A program made the position numbers and the translations under genes. Shown here one piece after another: positions 11,801 to 26,800 of a stretch of 64,000 bases of DNA. The notes below the pieces were generated by a model. It was not told where the DNA came from and searched no databases. It worked only from the letters and a program-made list of their open reading frames with translations. The DNA comes from Solen grandis (Eukaryota; Mollusca; Bivalvia; Adapedonta; Solenidae): contig CM037788.1 in assembly GCA_021229015.1 (NCBI GenBank), forward strand, positions 39,332,024 through 39,396,023, in the 5' to 3' direction. Position 1 is the stretch's first letter; each line of letters starts with the position of its first letter.

Positions 11801-14800
11801 GGACTTTTGTCAACATGAGAATGATATAGTGCTACCTCACAATGATGTCATGATTGAGCAGGTTGACTGAAATGGTACACGACCTGGCTGGCTATAACTG
11901 GTTATCTGTAGAGTCAGGCAGAAAGAAGCATTTGGTATTGAAATTAATTTTCAAATCCTTGCATCTCTGAAGTAAAGAAATCAGTCAGACAGTGAAAGGA
12001 TATCAGTCAAGAACAGAAATTATATCTGTAAAGCTTAGTAATAAGATGAAATCAGTAAAGAATAGAAATATTTGTAAAGCTTAGAAATAAAATGATATCA
12101 GTCATGAATAGAAATGATATTTGTAAAGCTTAGAAATAAAATGATATCAGTCATGAATAGAAATGATATTTGTAAAGCTAAGAAATAAAATGATATCAGT
12201 CATGAATAGAAATGATATTTGTAAAGCTAAGAAATAAAATCAGATGAATAGAAATGATATTTGTAAAGCTAAGAAATAAAATGATATGAATAGAAATGAT
12301 ATTTGTTAAGCTAAGAAATAAAATGATATCAGTCATGAATAGAAATGATATTTGTAAAGCTAAGAAATAAAATGATATCAGTCATGAATAGAAATGATAT
12401 TTGTAAAGCTAAGAAATAAAATGATATCAGTCATGAATAGAAATGAAATTTGTAAAGCTAAGAAATAAAATGATATCAGTCATGAATAGAAATGATATTT
12501 GTAAAGCTAAGAAATAAAATGATATCAGTCATGAATAGAAATGAAATTTGTAAAGCTAAGAAATAAAATGATATCAGTCATGAATAGAAATGATATTTGT
12601 AAAGCTTAGAAATAAAACGATATCAGTCATGAATAGAAATGATATTTGTAAAGCTTAGAAATAAAACGATATCAGTCATGAATAGAAATGATATTTGTAA
12701 AGCTAGTCATAATAGAAATAATATTTGTAAAGCTTAGAAATAAAATGATATCAGTCATGAATAGAAATGATATTTGTAAAGCTTAGAAATAAAATGATAT
12801 CAGTCAAGAACAAAATGACATATGTAAAGCTTAGGAATAAAATGATATCAGTCAAGAACAGAAATGTTGTCAGTAAAGTATAAGAAAGAGTCTAGAAATA
12901 CCAGTAAAGTATATGAATGAGGTGATATCAGCCAAGTATGGAAATGAAATAGTATTAGTGGAACATAAAAATGAGTTGGTATAGGAATGATATCAGTCAT
13001 GTTTTGGAATTTGACTGTGATCCTGACTTTCTTTTGTAACCCTTTACCTCATATAGGGTCCTGTGTTTGCTCAAACCATATTGAAGCTCATTTTCTACAC
13101 AATCTGAACGCAAAGAAATGTATCTTTTTATATACCATTTTAATATATTCATCAATTTATAAATTTGTTCATGAATATTCATGAGGTAAATGGTTGATAA
13201 CAACTGTTTAATATCTCTAGATACTACACCAGCGAGGCGTTTGCCGACATCCACAAAGTGCAAGGCATGCGTGGTGTCTATATCGCCACACAACTGGTCA
13301 ACCGAACCTTGGCCAGTGACCACCAGCGCACACTCATCACGTACGACAAAGGAGGTGAATGGCAACTGGTTGTTGCTCCTAAATTTGACCACTATCACAA
13401 ACCAACCAACTGTTCTGTGGTAGGTAAACAATTTATGTTTTAAACATAGATATCAGAATATACAGGGAAGGTCCATTTCTTGGTTAGATCCCCGGCCGCA
13501 ATATACTAAAATCGTAAAAAATGGTACTGGTATAGCTCCCTTACTTGGCGCTCAGCTTATAAAGGTAGTTCCAGGACTGGTTGGCCCGGTGTCCGGATAA
13601 TGTGACTATGCGTGGTATCATGCCACATGTCTATAGGGTGATATTGCAGCATTATATCTATTGCAGGTAGACATAGTCTCCAAATGACTGAAATACTGTT
13701 GGTGGGATGTTAAACCCAATAAACAAACCATTTCTTTGTACTCATTATGATTGTCAAAATAATATTGCGGAAAACCATTTCACTTTGTTTGATAGCTTGT
13801 TTATAATATGCACTTCTATTATAACACTTAAGTTTTTGTTTGAAGTTCAGATACTGCAATATGTTGGACCTCATTATAAATATTAGAAAATTAACTCAAA
13901 AGAACAAATCTCAAAATAATGGTTTTGAGTCTGGTGTTGGATCATTTTATATAGGATTTCATGCTATAATGGAGCAAAGTAAAATGGAATTACAGTGTAT
14001 ATGGCAAATTAATGCAATACTTTTAGTGTCATAATTAAAAACAGTGTAATGTGAATATTCTGATACAGTATAATGAATTCTGTTAAATTGTAAAATCATT
14101 CCTTTTTGTTGATGACTTATTCTGTGGGTGATAAAGTTGAACTATGTAATTGAGCTGTCTGATCTGGGTCTCCTCTGTGAGCCATGTTGTCAATACAAAT
14201 CTAGATAAGGTAATGAATTAGATAAAGATTTAACAAAAATTAATATCATTAAAAAGTTCACTTCCATTGCCAACAATGTGTGGTATGGATGATGAAACTG
14301 GCTTTTTTTTCTTATTTTCTTCTCTCATCATTTGCTTTTACTAATGTTATTAAGGTAATCCATCCATCATTAAATTGTGATCATGGTCCATCAAGTGATT
14401 GTAGGAATTTTATAGTAAATGCAAGCCTTTATAGACATTGAGCAATATACAAGTCAGTGGATGCTTGTATAATTGTTTTGTAATGCTTTGATAATGGATA
14501 GTTTCCTGACCCTAACTTTTATTTGAATAAAAATAAGTTTGGCCACAAACAATGACATGCGCTCCTTTGTTAACATCGTGTTTGTGGGACAAAATCTAAC
14601 TGTAATCTATTGTTAAGATATGCTAATAGGTGGGTCATGGAACTATGCATTGTATTTAAGAAAATATACATTGGTTACTCAATCATTAAAACTAAAAGGT
14701 TAATATTTGCTTAATTACTCAGTTAGTATTGAAAGTTAATGGTAACACTCCACTGACCCATGAAGTTTATATATTTCTCTGTATAATTATATTCTCCTGT

Positions 14801-17800
14801 TTTGTGGTACTGATATCTTCCATAAGTAGATATGCTTTTGTAACAAATCTATTTTTCTGCATGGGAAGAATTATTCTTCATATGATCTGTAGCAGACGTT
14901 TAAATGCGGATTAGTTTAGTAGAAGAATTTTCTTTTAAGGTTTCTGATTAACAAGAAGAGAATTAGCATCTCAAATAGGCTTGTTGATTAGTTTTGGTTT
15001 ACTTTAAATGATTTTAGTTTGGAATGAAGGCACTTCATTTAGATTTAACGCTTGACTCCCCTGGCGTTTCCATTTACCCACATGGTTTGTATCCCATCTT
15101 AATTCTTTACCTTGTATCCAAAATAAACTCTCTAGACAGGAAAAATAAAATGTATCCCAAAGTTCAGAAATCAGTGGCATAGCTGGTTCCTTTGACTTTT
15201 CTACCCCTTAAATTTGCCTTGTATCTAAAATGGACTCTATCAACAGGAAAAATAGCAAAATATATTCCAAAGTTCAGAAATTAGTGGCAATGCTGAATCC
15301 TAAGACTTTTTTCTAGAATGATAAGAAAATTATTACTTGAAACTTTTCACCTGATTGATATAAAATGCTAATTTAATCTTTCTCTCTTTCTTCCTCTGCA
15401 TTCTTCAGAAAAAGGATGGCTTCGTGTATAAGGAGGTACATGTATATGTTGTTTTTTTCTCCTTTTCCATGACAGACAATTAACAAACAATTTTAGCACC
15501 GTGTTGTAATGTTTCAACTCCATCCTTTGAAAATTGTTTGTTTGCAGCTACCCTATTTACTCACTGTTTTGTAACTCTCAAGTAAATTATTTTTTCAAAA
15601 ATTAACTTTTTTCCCCCAAAAAAACGTATTCTGTTTAATCACTAAATAACTTATTATGTCCCCCCACACATGTAGTGGGTAGGTAGACATTTTGATTTTG
15701 TGCTATCTGTCTTATCTTTCTGTTTGGATGAATGGATGTCACATATCGTGCTTGCTCCATAACTTTGTTATTCCTTGATGGATTTTGGAGTAACTTGGCA
15801 CAAATGTTCACCATCATGAGATTATGCGTCAAGCGCAAGACCTAGGTCTGTAGCTTCAAGGTCAAAGTCACACTTAGAGTTCAAAGTCAAAAATGGGGCT
15901 ATTTTTGTGTCCCCCCCCCCCCCCTTACTTTGTTATTCCTTGATCCATGATTGATTTGGAAATTGCTTGGAAAAAATGTTCACCATAACAGGGTTATGTA
16001 ATGTGCAAAAGACCCAGGTTTGTAGCTTCAAGGTCAAGGTCACACCTTAAGTTCAAAGGTCAAAACCAAAGTCTATTTTTGTGTCCCCCCCCCCCCCCCC
16101 CCCCCCCCTTACTTTGTTATTCCTTGATCCATGATAGATTTGGAAATTGCTTGGAAGAAATGTTCACCATAACAGGGTTATGTATTGTGCAAAAGACCCA
16201 GGTCTGTAGTTTCAAGGTCAAGGTCTCATCTCAATGTTCAAAGGTAAAACAATGGGGTCTTTTTTAGCTCGACTATTCAAAGAATATGAGAGCTATTGTA
16301 GTCACCCTGGCGTCGGCGTTGGCGTTGCAGCTTTTGGTTAAAGTTTTGCGTGCAAGTTACTATCAACCTTATATCTCAATAACCATTTATGGTATTGACT
16401 TGAAAGTTAATAAATATGTTCAGGGGCATCAGGCAACCAAGGTAGATAACCCTTGACTGAATTTAATATGAATTGTGGCCCCTTTTTTAACTTAGAAATT
16501 TTGGTTAAAGTTTTGCATGCAATAGAAAATTTGGTTAAAGTTTTGCATGCAAGCTACTATCTAGTTTGTATCTCAATAACCATTCATGGTATTGACTTGA
16601 AAGTTTATGAATATGTTTAGTGGCATCATACAACTAAGGTAGATAACTCTTGATGGAATATATTACAAATTATGGCCCTTTTTTAACTTAGAAATTTTGG
16701 TTAAAGTTTTGCATGCAAGATACTTTCATGCTTATATCTCATTATCAAGCATGCGATCAATTTGAAACATCTTTAATATATATAGGGTATCATACTTTCA
16801 TGGTAGATAACTCTTGATAGAATATGTTACAAATTATTGCCCCTTTTTAATTAGAAATTTTGGTTAAAGTTTTGCATGCATAAACTTTCAAGTCAGACAA
16901 CCAAGGTAGATAATTCTTGATGGAATATATTACAAATTATGGCCCCTTTTTAACTTAGAAATTTTGGTTAAAGTTTTGCATGCAATAGAAAATTTGGTTA
17001 AAGTTTTGTGTGCAAACTACTTTCTAGTTTGTATCTCAATAACCATTCATGGTATTGATTTGAAAGTTTATGAATAGGTTTAGGGGCATCAGACAACCAA
17101 GGTAGATAACCCTTGATGGAATATATTACAAATTATGGCCCCTTTTTAACTTAAACATTTTGGTTAAAGTTTTGCATGCAAGGTACTTTCATGAATATCT
17201 CAGTATAGGCAGATTGATTTAAACATCTTTAATATGTTTAGGGTATCATACTTTCATGGTAGATAACTCTTGATGGAATTGTTACAAATTATGCCCTTTT
17301 TAACTTAGAAATTTTGGTTAAAGTTTTGCATGCAAGGTACTTTCATGCTTATATCTCAGTATCCAGGCATGCGATTGATTTTAAACATCTTTAATATGTT
17401 TAGGAGTATCATACTATCTAGGTAGATAACTTTTGATGGAATATATAACAAGTTATGGCCCCTTTTTAAACTTAGAAATTTTGGTTAAAGTTTTGCATGC
17501 AAGGTACTTTCATGCTAATATCTTAAAGTCCAGGCATGGAATTGATTTGAAACATCTTTAATATGTTTAGGGGTATCATACTATAAAGGAAGATAACACT
17601 TGATGGAATATATTAAAAAATTATGACCCCATTTTAACTTAGAATTTTGGTTAAATTTTTACATTCAAGCTTCTGTCCAGCTTATTTCTCAGAAATTGCT
17701 TGTGGAATTGACTAGAAAGTTAAGGAGTGTCTTCAGGGGCATCAGAAAACTAGAAAACTAAGGAGGATAACTTTTGGACTGAATTTATACAAATTATGGC

Positions 17801-20800
17801 CCTTTTCTAACTTGGATTTTTGGTTAAAGTTTTGCATGCACAGTGTTATTGTGCTTATGTCTCAGTAACTAGGCATGGGATTGATTTTAGACATCATAAT
17901 AATATTAAGGGGTATCAGACTATCAAGGTATATCATTTTTGACTATTATTATGTACAGGGTATGTGAAGGGCAAGAATTTAAATAGATTTCATTTGATTT
18001 ACCAACAAGCATTTTGAATAGTTGAGCGTGCTGTCCTCTGACAGTTTTTGTTTTTGACTATTATTATGTACAGGGAATGGGAAGGGCAAGAATTTAAATA
18101 GATTTCATTTGATTTACCAACAAGCATTTTAAATAGTTGAGCGTCTGTCCTCTGACAGCTCTTGTTTTTGACTATTATTATGTACAGGGAATGAGAAGGG
18201 CAAGAATTTAAATAGATTTCATTTGATTTACCAACAAGCATTTTGAATAGTCGAGCGTGCTGTCCTCTGACAGCTCTTGTTTTTGTGTCCAGTCTGTGAC
18301 ATTGTCATTCCTTGCTGGATTTGAAATTGATTGGCAGAAATATTCAATATTATGAGATGATGTGTGGCGTGCGAGATCAAGGTCCATAGCTCCAAGGTCA
18401 AAGTCACAGTTACACTTACGGTTGACAAATGGGGGTCTTTTTTTATTTTCACTCCAAAAACTTTGTCATTGATTGATTGATTTGCTCAGCATAACTGTTC
18501 ACCATATTTGTAGCTCCAAGGTCAGTGTCACCCTTAGAGGTCAGTGGTCAAAATTTTTTGTGTCTGGTCCTATACTTTGTCATTTCTTGGTGGACTTTAA
18601 GATAACTTGGCAGAATTTCACCTTATCATTAGACGATGTGTCATGTACAATACCCAGGTCAGAAGCTCAAAGGTGATGGTCTCACTTAAGAGATCAGAGG
18701 TAATATGACCTAATAGTGCTTTAATAGTTGTGTCCACACTTCACCATTGGCATGCTTGGATGGTTTTCAGGAGTTTTTTTTATGCCTCCATGTGGTGACA
18801 TATAATAATGGAGTTGTCCTTTTGTGTCTCCCCTTTGGTCATATCATATGTGTTTTTGTCCATTGACACACTCATGCACAACTTTAAATTGACCATCTAA
18901 AAGTTATGGCATCAAGTCATTACCCAATAAGGCTCATGAAACCATAAATTAGAAAAAAGTAGGGAAAATATGTTTTTGTTACATATATAGCAACTCTAGT
19001 TCTATAGACTGTTTAAGTCAAGAATGGAAAAAGTTAAGGTGAATTAAGGTAAATATGTTTTCCTGTCTAACACTTGTGTGTATGGGTCGAGATAGGCTGT
19101 CTTGAGTCAGTGGTGATTCTATCAACAAACAACCCACACAAAAAAAATCTCATCAGAAAAAACTCCTTGCAGAAAAAGTGCAGGTCACTGCAAACAAACA
19201 CTTCTGTAAGGATGGATCTGACTGTCTTTGTGTGTTTTGATCATGTACTTGTACTTAAAGGGGTGATATGTTACTTGAGCATGATTTTCAAGTTAAAACG
19301 TAAGAAGGGTTATTTAATTTATTGAAAATAAATATAATCATTTCTATAGATGCTGATTTTTTTTTAAATATCGGTTTCCATCAACATAAAAAGATTTAAG
19401 TTCGAACAAAATTAACATAAAGAAATTAAAGAGAACAACATTTATCTAATTGGTTTGATATGATTAAATGTATGATACATTGGATTATAAAATTATGTGA
19501 TACTGGTTAGATATGTAATGCAATGCTTAAATATGATTAGGTATGTGATATGTAGGTTAGATATGGTTAGATATGTTATATATAATGGTAAGAATTAGAA
19601 TCATGCCATATATTGGTTAGATATGGTTAGATATGTTATATATAATTGGTAAGAATTAGAATCATGCCATATATTGGTTAGATATGGTTAGATATGTTAT
19701 ATATATTGGTAAGAATTAGAATCATGCCATATATTGGTTAGATACGATTGATATATAATACATTGGTGAATACGGTTAAATATGACTGTGACAGTGTGTT
19801 TAATATGGTTAGATATTTATAATGAGTTAAAAAAATATCTTAATAATACATGAAAAGATATGCTTATTTTTCAGTATTTAAAAGCCACCCTAAATTTGTG
19901 TGTTCAATCAGAAGCTCTGTAAATTTCAAATTTGATTTCAATAGAACACCTTTCTGTTTTACCATGTAAAAAACAGATTGATTAATTTGACAAATCAAAG
20001 TGTCTCATAAATTTAGTGTGACTTCTAAGTAGGATAGAAGTGTTTTAGTAGACTATATAGTATTCTTTTATAAGGAAGACATTCTAGTAGTGAATCAGAA
20101 CACTTGATAAGCCTGGTTGCCTGCATGAAACACAATATTGCCACATGTAGGGCTTGATCCTTTATTTGTAAAGATATTCCTACCAGAAGTATGTCATTTT
20201 GTTGTGTCACCTGCTGTAAGTAGAGGTGACAGATAGGAATCACTTTTCTGTCTGTCACACTTTTTCTGTCACGCTTCAGCAGGTTACACAGGTGTTACAA
20301 AGGACACTGGTGTTTCTCTCAAAAATACTTTTAAATGAAAGGTATAATTCTCTCTTATTGCTGTGATATCCCTACATTGCAATGTGAGGCAGGGGCTTAT
20401 CTAGGAATCATGCATGATGTCCCGTCCAGTCAAGTTTTACAACAGATGATACAGTATTTATAGCCCTGGTTTGGTTTTGTTCTTGTTTCAATTTCTGCAA
20501 AAGAAGTTATGAATGATTGTTAGAAGACATAGATAAAATATGAATCAGAAAAGGTTGGTACTTTTTAACGAAATAATATGCTTCTCTGCCTTTGATTTAA
20601 TGTTTACAAAAAGCTGTCTTGAAAAATTCCAAGCTTTGACAGTTTTCTAAATTATGAAAAGTTGCATGCTGTGACTCCAGGGTCACAATCTTTATTTTTT
20701 TAATAGAAGCACAACAGCATAAGCTGAAATATTAAGTATTTTTGAGAAAAAGAGGCTGCAAAAAGTTTTTTCCCTGGAGAAGATGCTAGAGCATATGCAT

Positions 20801-23800
20801 GACCTGCATTTCACAAAACTTTTTTTATTGAGATTCCCCTCAACTCAAAATTATGACGATCAATTGATCCTATATCAATTGACATATATATAAAAAATGC
20901 TACATACATGTTCAGATAAACATGTTGTCACTGGAAATTGCCTCTGAATTCTTTCAAATTTCAAAATTGTGGTGATACTGAAATTGAGATATTATAGTTT
21001 AAAGGCGATCTTAATTTGAGTTGTTAAGTGAAATGCAAAAATGCAAAAATATCATTTATAGCTTATAGTAGAAAGGAAATCTTCAGCTGAAATTAAACAA
21101 GAAAATTGTTAGATGGCATTTGCTTGATTGCTGAAATGTTTATACAAGAGTGCTGATTTCAGGATTGGAGATCATTTTTAGCTTGACTATTTGAAGAATA
21201 TGAGAGCTATTGTAGTCACCCTTGTGTCGGAGTCGGTGTTGGCTGTGCAGCTTTTGGTTAAAGTTTTGCATGCAAACTACTATCAAGCTTGTATCTCAAT
21301 AACCATTCATGGTATTGACTTAAAAGTTTATGAATATGTTTAGGGGCATCATACAACCAAGGTAGATAACTTTTGATGGGATATATTGGAAGATATGGCC
21401 CCTTTTTTAACTTAAAAAATTTGGTTAAAGTTTTGCATGCAAGGTACTTTCATGCTTATTTCTCAGAGTCCAGCCATGGGATTGATTTAAAACATCTTTA
21501 ATATGTTTAGAGGTATCCTACTATCAGGGAAGATAACACTTGATGGAATATATTACAAATTATGGCCCCTTTTTAACTTAGAAATAAATTTTGGATAAGT
21601 TTTGCATGCAAGGAATTTCATGCTTATATTTGATTTGAAACTTCTTTAATATATTCAGTTGTATCATACTATAGTGGCAGGTAGTTTTCGACTGTATATA
21701 ATGTAGATTAGGGACACTTTTTGACTTAGACCTTCTGGTTGAAGTTTTGCATGCAAGCTACTATCCAGCTCATATTTCAGAAATTGTTTATGGTGTTAAC
21801 TAGAAAGTTTAGGAGTGTGTTCAGGGGCATCAGAAAACCAAGGAGGATACCGGTATCTGACTGAAATTTATACAAATTATGGCTCTAGTCTAACTTGGAT
21901 ACCTGGTTAAAGTTTTGCTTGGTTAAAGTGTTATTATGTTTATGTCTCAGTAACTAGGCATGGGATTGATTTTAGACTTCATAAACCTATTTAGGGGTAT
22001 AAGACTATCAAGGTATATCATTTTTGACTGTTATTATATACAAGGTATATAAAGGGCAAGAATTGAAATAGATTTCATTTGATTTACAAACGAGCATTTT
22101 GAATAGTCAAGCATGCTGTCTTCTGACAGCTTTTGTTTTCACAAAGCGTACATATTAAATTAACATTTTAAATTGGTAACACAGTGATATTATAGAAAGT
22201 TACTGCTTGATGATATTTAATTTTTTTTATAAGATCCTTAGTGGTAGATATTTGTGCTCTTTATTTCGTATATAAGCTGTTTTATTGAGAATATAATATT
22301 AAAAGAAAATATTTGATATGTAAAATTTTACCAAATTTAAGAAATATCTTGCATTTTGAACCTTATGTTCTTCAGAAGTGTTTTTACAAATCAAATCTAG
22401 CATTAATGTTGCTAATTGTAGATTAATTTGAACATTAAATATAGATAATAGTTATCCCCCATTTATATGATCATCATTAGGTGACCATACAAAATGTTCT
22501 GTTTAAATTTTTAATATATGTGTCTATGAAAGATAATCTTTGAATATGAAAAAAATAATCTTTTTAAGAGAAAATTTATAAAAAAGAAAAGAAAAAAAGG
22601 CATCTTTCAATATAAAAAAAAGGAGTGACAGATTTTTACCCCAAATACACAGCTATGTTTCATAAACATCGCTTTATATGTATAATTAGGTTTTAGTTCT
22701 GATAGCTAAATGAAGTAGAGAAGGGATTATTAATTATTTATTATCATTTACCAGTCCAACAACTGCTCCCTGCACTTGAGCCAGAACTTTGACCGGCTGT
22801 ACCGAGGCAGTATTGCTAGCCCAATCCTATCCCGTTCGTCAGCACCTGGCCTAATTATGGCCACTGGCGTGCTGGGCACCAAACTGCACATAGACAACAC
22901 AACAGGAATATATGTATCAACAGATGCGGGCTACTCATGGGTACAGGTGAGGACTTACTTGAAATGTTGTACTAAATAATTGCAGATACTAGTTATTGTA
23001 TTTTTTATACTATTTGATTTGTAATGATAAAACCACAAAATTAATAGGACTGTGAAATATATACACCTTTCTAAGCATTTACCATAGGAGCTTAAAAAAA
23101 TTAAATTAAATTAAAAAAAATTAACCCTTTCCCTCATATATACTCATTTTGACGCACTCAGTAGGTACCACATAAAGCCTGATGTGCAGAAAGCCACAGT
23201 TAAACCTTACCAAATTTAATTACAAAATCCTCATTTCCAGACCACTGAGGAGCAGCGAACAGCATAAAACCTGATCAGCCTGTGAGTTACTCACAGGCTG
23301 ATCTGGTTTTATGCTGTTCGCATAGGTCTTTTCATGGTTTCCTCTATGAGGGAAAGAGTTAAAGTGATTTTTCATATTTTCCTGCATTTCATTTTTTTTT
23401 TTTTTTTTTTTTTGCAACAATTTTTTAGGTCATTTGAGGTATTGTGATTATCCTCAATTTTCTGTTCCATGCTGTCTGTAAACAATTTGCTTAAAAAACA
23501 TATCCTTTGTAACCACTGAACAGATGCTGATGAAACTTAGCATGGATGATAATTTGATCAATATGATAAATCAATTTTACAATTTTGGAATTTTTCTTTT
23601 CAGATGTTTTGCTCTTAAACAAATTACTGATAAAAGAAAAATGTTAAAAGCACTACAGATAAACATATAAGATAAAAATGAATATATTGGTCTATGTTAC
23701 AGACATAAAAAATCCAGATATCAAGTAATTAAGGATCATGACATCAAAGTATTATGGTGTTTATAGGCATTTTTAAGCAATGAAAACATTTATGCCCTTC

Positions 23801-26800
23801 AAAATGACTCATTTGGTAACTTGTGAAAAACTTATTCAGTGCAAATGAATTAGATAGACAGCCTTGTGTGTAACTTTAAGGATGAGAAAGTTGAGTGCTG
23901 TGGTCCATCAGAAGTGAACATAATTGTGGCTTTTGGGTTCAAATCCACCAGAGGCAAGCATCTTTCATGATCTCCACAATTGCAAAGTGCTGCTCTAACT
24001 TAGGAACTGTCAAAAAGGTTAACTGCATTGTATAAGTTGTAAGAACTTGTTTCATAATGTACAAGACAAAAAAAAACTATGGTTGAGGGTTGAACCACTT
24101 GGGCATTAGATTACAAAGTCAAATAATTCAGCTATGTATGAACTATATTGGAGTACAAAGAGGTTAGTGCTATAATGAACTACAGCATAAAAATCATTAA
24201 AATGTAACTATGCTACTTTCAGCTTTCAAATACTGTATGATAAGAGAACTGGAGATGTAGGACAGTTCAAGAACCATTCTTAAGCCTGATGCTGATTTAA
24301 TAGGATGCTTTCTGATTGAAAATCTGGGCAATCATCAGCAAAAAACAAACAACAAAAAACAAAATGTACAAACAAACACCTGGGTTAACTGAATCCCTTC
24401 TGTAGTTTGGTTGGATTTATATAGCAGTATAGGTGGTAATCCTCCAGGCATATACTGATGTACAGTATACATAATATGTTTACATGTATTTGAATTTCTG
24501 TAGGTGCTGGAGGGATTTCACATTTTTGCCATAGCAGATCATGGCGGAGTGCTTGTTGCAGTACTTGGATATCAACCCACCAATCAGATTGTGTAAGTAT
24601 GGTCATGTGATCAAGAATTTGAATAAGAATGGACAAGAGATTAGAAATTTGATTGTATCAGCCAATCAGATGGTATAATCAAATCATATTACCAGTCGTG
24701 GAAACACCCAAATCTGAACAGAAAAAAATCTATTCCTCTACCTATCTTTGCTTTGCATATGTGAGAGTCATAAGACTTTGCAGGATTTTGTTTCGAAAGT
24801 CATAGTGGCATTACTGCCCCATATGAAGTCAAAATGGCGTAAAAAAGGGGTCATCAAGGGGTTTTGTGGACACATTCCTATTTTTTTTCTTAAGTATGAA
24901 AAACATGCAGTGATCCTTGTTATAAATCTTTACCATTCACAAAAGTTTACAATTTCTTGTCAACTTGTGCCCCCAGTGTTTACATAAAACAACCAACAAC
25001 CATGCAATTCTTCAGATCACTTTTCTTGGTATTTTTTTTTACTTCAACAAAGGATAGCATGAATGCTTTCAGTTTATTAGGCTTATTTCTTGGTAAAGGG
25101 AAGATGTTTTAGCCTCAAACTGTCCAATATTTTATAGATGAGATACAGCTAAGCTCTACAGTTCCTCAGTGTTGGACAGTTTACAGTCTTTCTCCCTTAA
25201 TTTTTAATGCCTATCCTTTTTAGTTTAAAAAAAGTGCAGAACCACAGGGTTTTCATTCTTACCAATAAATTTACTGTGTTTCACTTGCAGGTACTCTACT
25301 GATGAAGGTGAAAGCTGGCATGTGCACAATTTCTCCACCACGCCCCTACAGATCTATGGGCTGTTGACCGAGCCAGGGGAGAAGACTACAGTTCTCTTTC
25401 TATTTGGTTCCAGCCTTGAACAACATTCATGGCAGGTGGTCTCTATCAACCTATCAACTGTCTTCAGTAAGTAAAACTTCCATTGAGGGAAAAATTCATG
25501 GAAGGAAAACTCAGTTGAAGATTTTCAAAGGCAGATAACTCAAAATCAAGACCATCAATCCCTTATTTTATTTCACATTATTGTTTGTTGTTTCATTTCC
25601 AGTCATTATGCAAAGTTTAATACAATTCTGTTCAATAGATTTTTCTCTATGCTTCAGCAAATAAACATACTGTGTTTTTCTTGAAAAAAATTAAGAAAAT
25701 TTCTATATATTTGTGTTTGTGACTATAGTATAAAATCTGTTGCATAGAATTTCCAGAACTCTTACACAGTGACAGAGTATACAGTACCAAACATTGAGTG
25801 GAAATTCAATGAAGTGTTGCTAGCCCATAATATTGAGTTATCTGCCCTTGAAAATGACAAAAAAAAGAGCAAAAAACTCACTTTCAGGGGCATTTAACTG
25901 AAAAAGAAGAGTGTTGGCCCCCAATTTTTTTTCATAAATTAGTTTCTAATGTTATTCTCTATAATTATGCAAAGTTTTAGAAAATTCTCATGGCTAGTTT
26001 TAATATTCCATCTTTGTCTTTTAGAAAATAACTGCATTGGGCACATTTGCCTTTAAAATGGTTAAAATTGTCCTTGTAGATCTCTTATATTATACTTAAA
26101 AGGCTAGTTTCAGGACAGGTTGGCTTAGTGTTAGGACAATGTGTGGCATCATGCAACTTGTATTCAGTACCAATGTCTGTCTTTGAAGGCTGTATCTCCA
26201 AATGATTAAAATATTATCAGTTGGACATCAGACCCCTGAAAGAATGAAAAAACTTATGTGTTCCAGGATACAAGTGTTCTGACAGGGACTACAAGATGTG
26301 GTCCATGCCTGATGACACTCCCTTCCAAGGTGAGCAATTTCGATAACTAGATTCTATTTGCAACATTTGGTGTCTGTATAGCATAACTGTCAACACACTG
26401 GCTTTTCGTCAATAAAATCCATGTTAACTGGTTTGATCCCCCTAGGTTGGTTCAACTTTTAGTTTTTATGTTACACTGTCTACAAAGCAACATATTGTAA
26501 CCAATTGCGAAAAGACAATACCAGATTTCCAAATTCCTCTAGCGGGCAAGATATATGTGCACCTATTTGCGTGGATGGGAAAAATTACCAATTAAAATAC
26601 TATAAATGAAATTGTGTGACACAAGCAGTTCACACACCTCTGGCATGTAATGAGTCATTGATTAATCTATTACAAATATGACCTGATTTGCCTATTTCTG
26701 TAAAACCTGCAAAAGTCCCATTTTAACCCTTTACCTCATGAATATTCATGTATATATTTTGACTAAATGATTTACTGACCCTTAGATGGTACCGTGTATA

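Noticed and set aside
13190..13443. Overlapping plus- and minus-strand open frames
   Set aside because: Other-frame and antisense shadows of SORL1 exon F.
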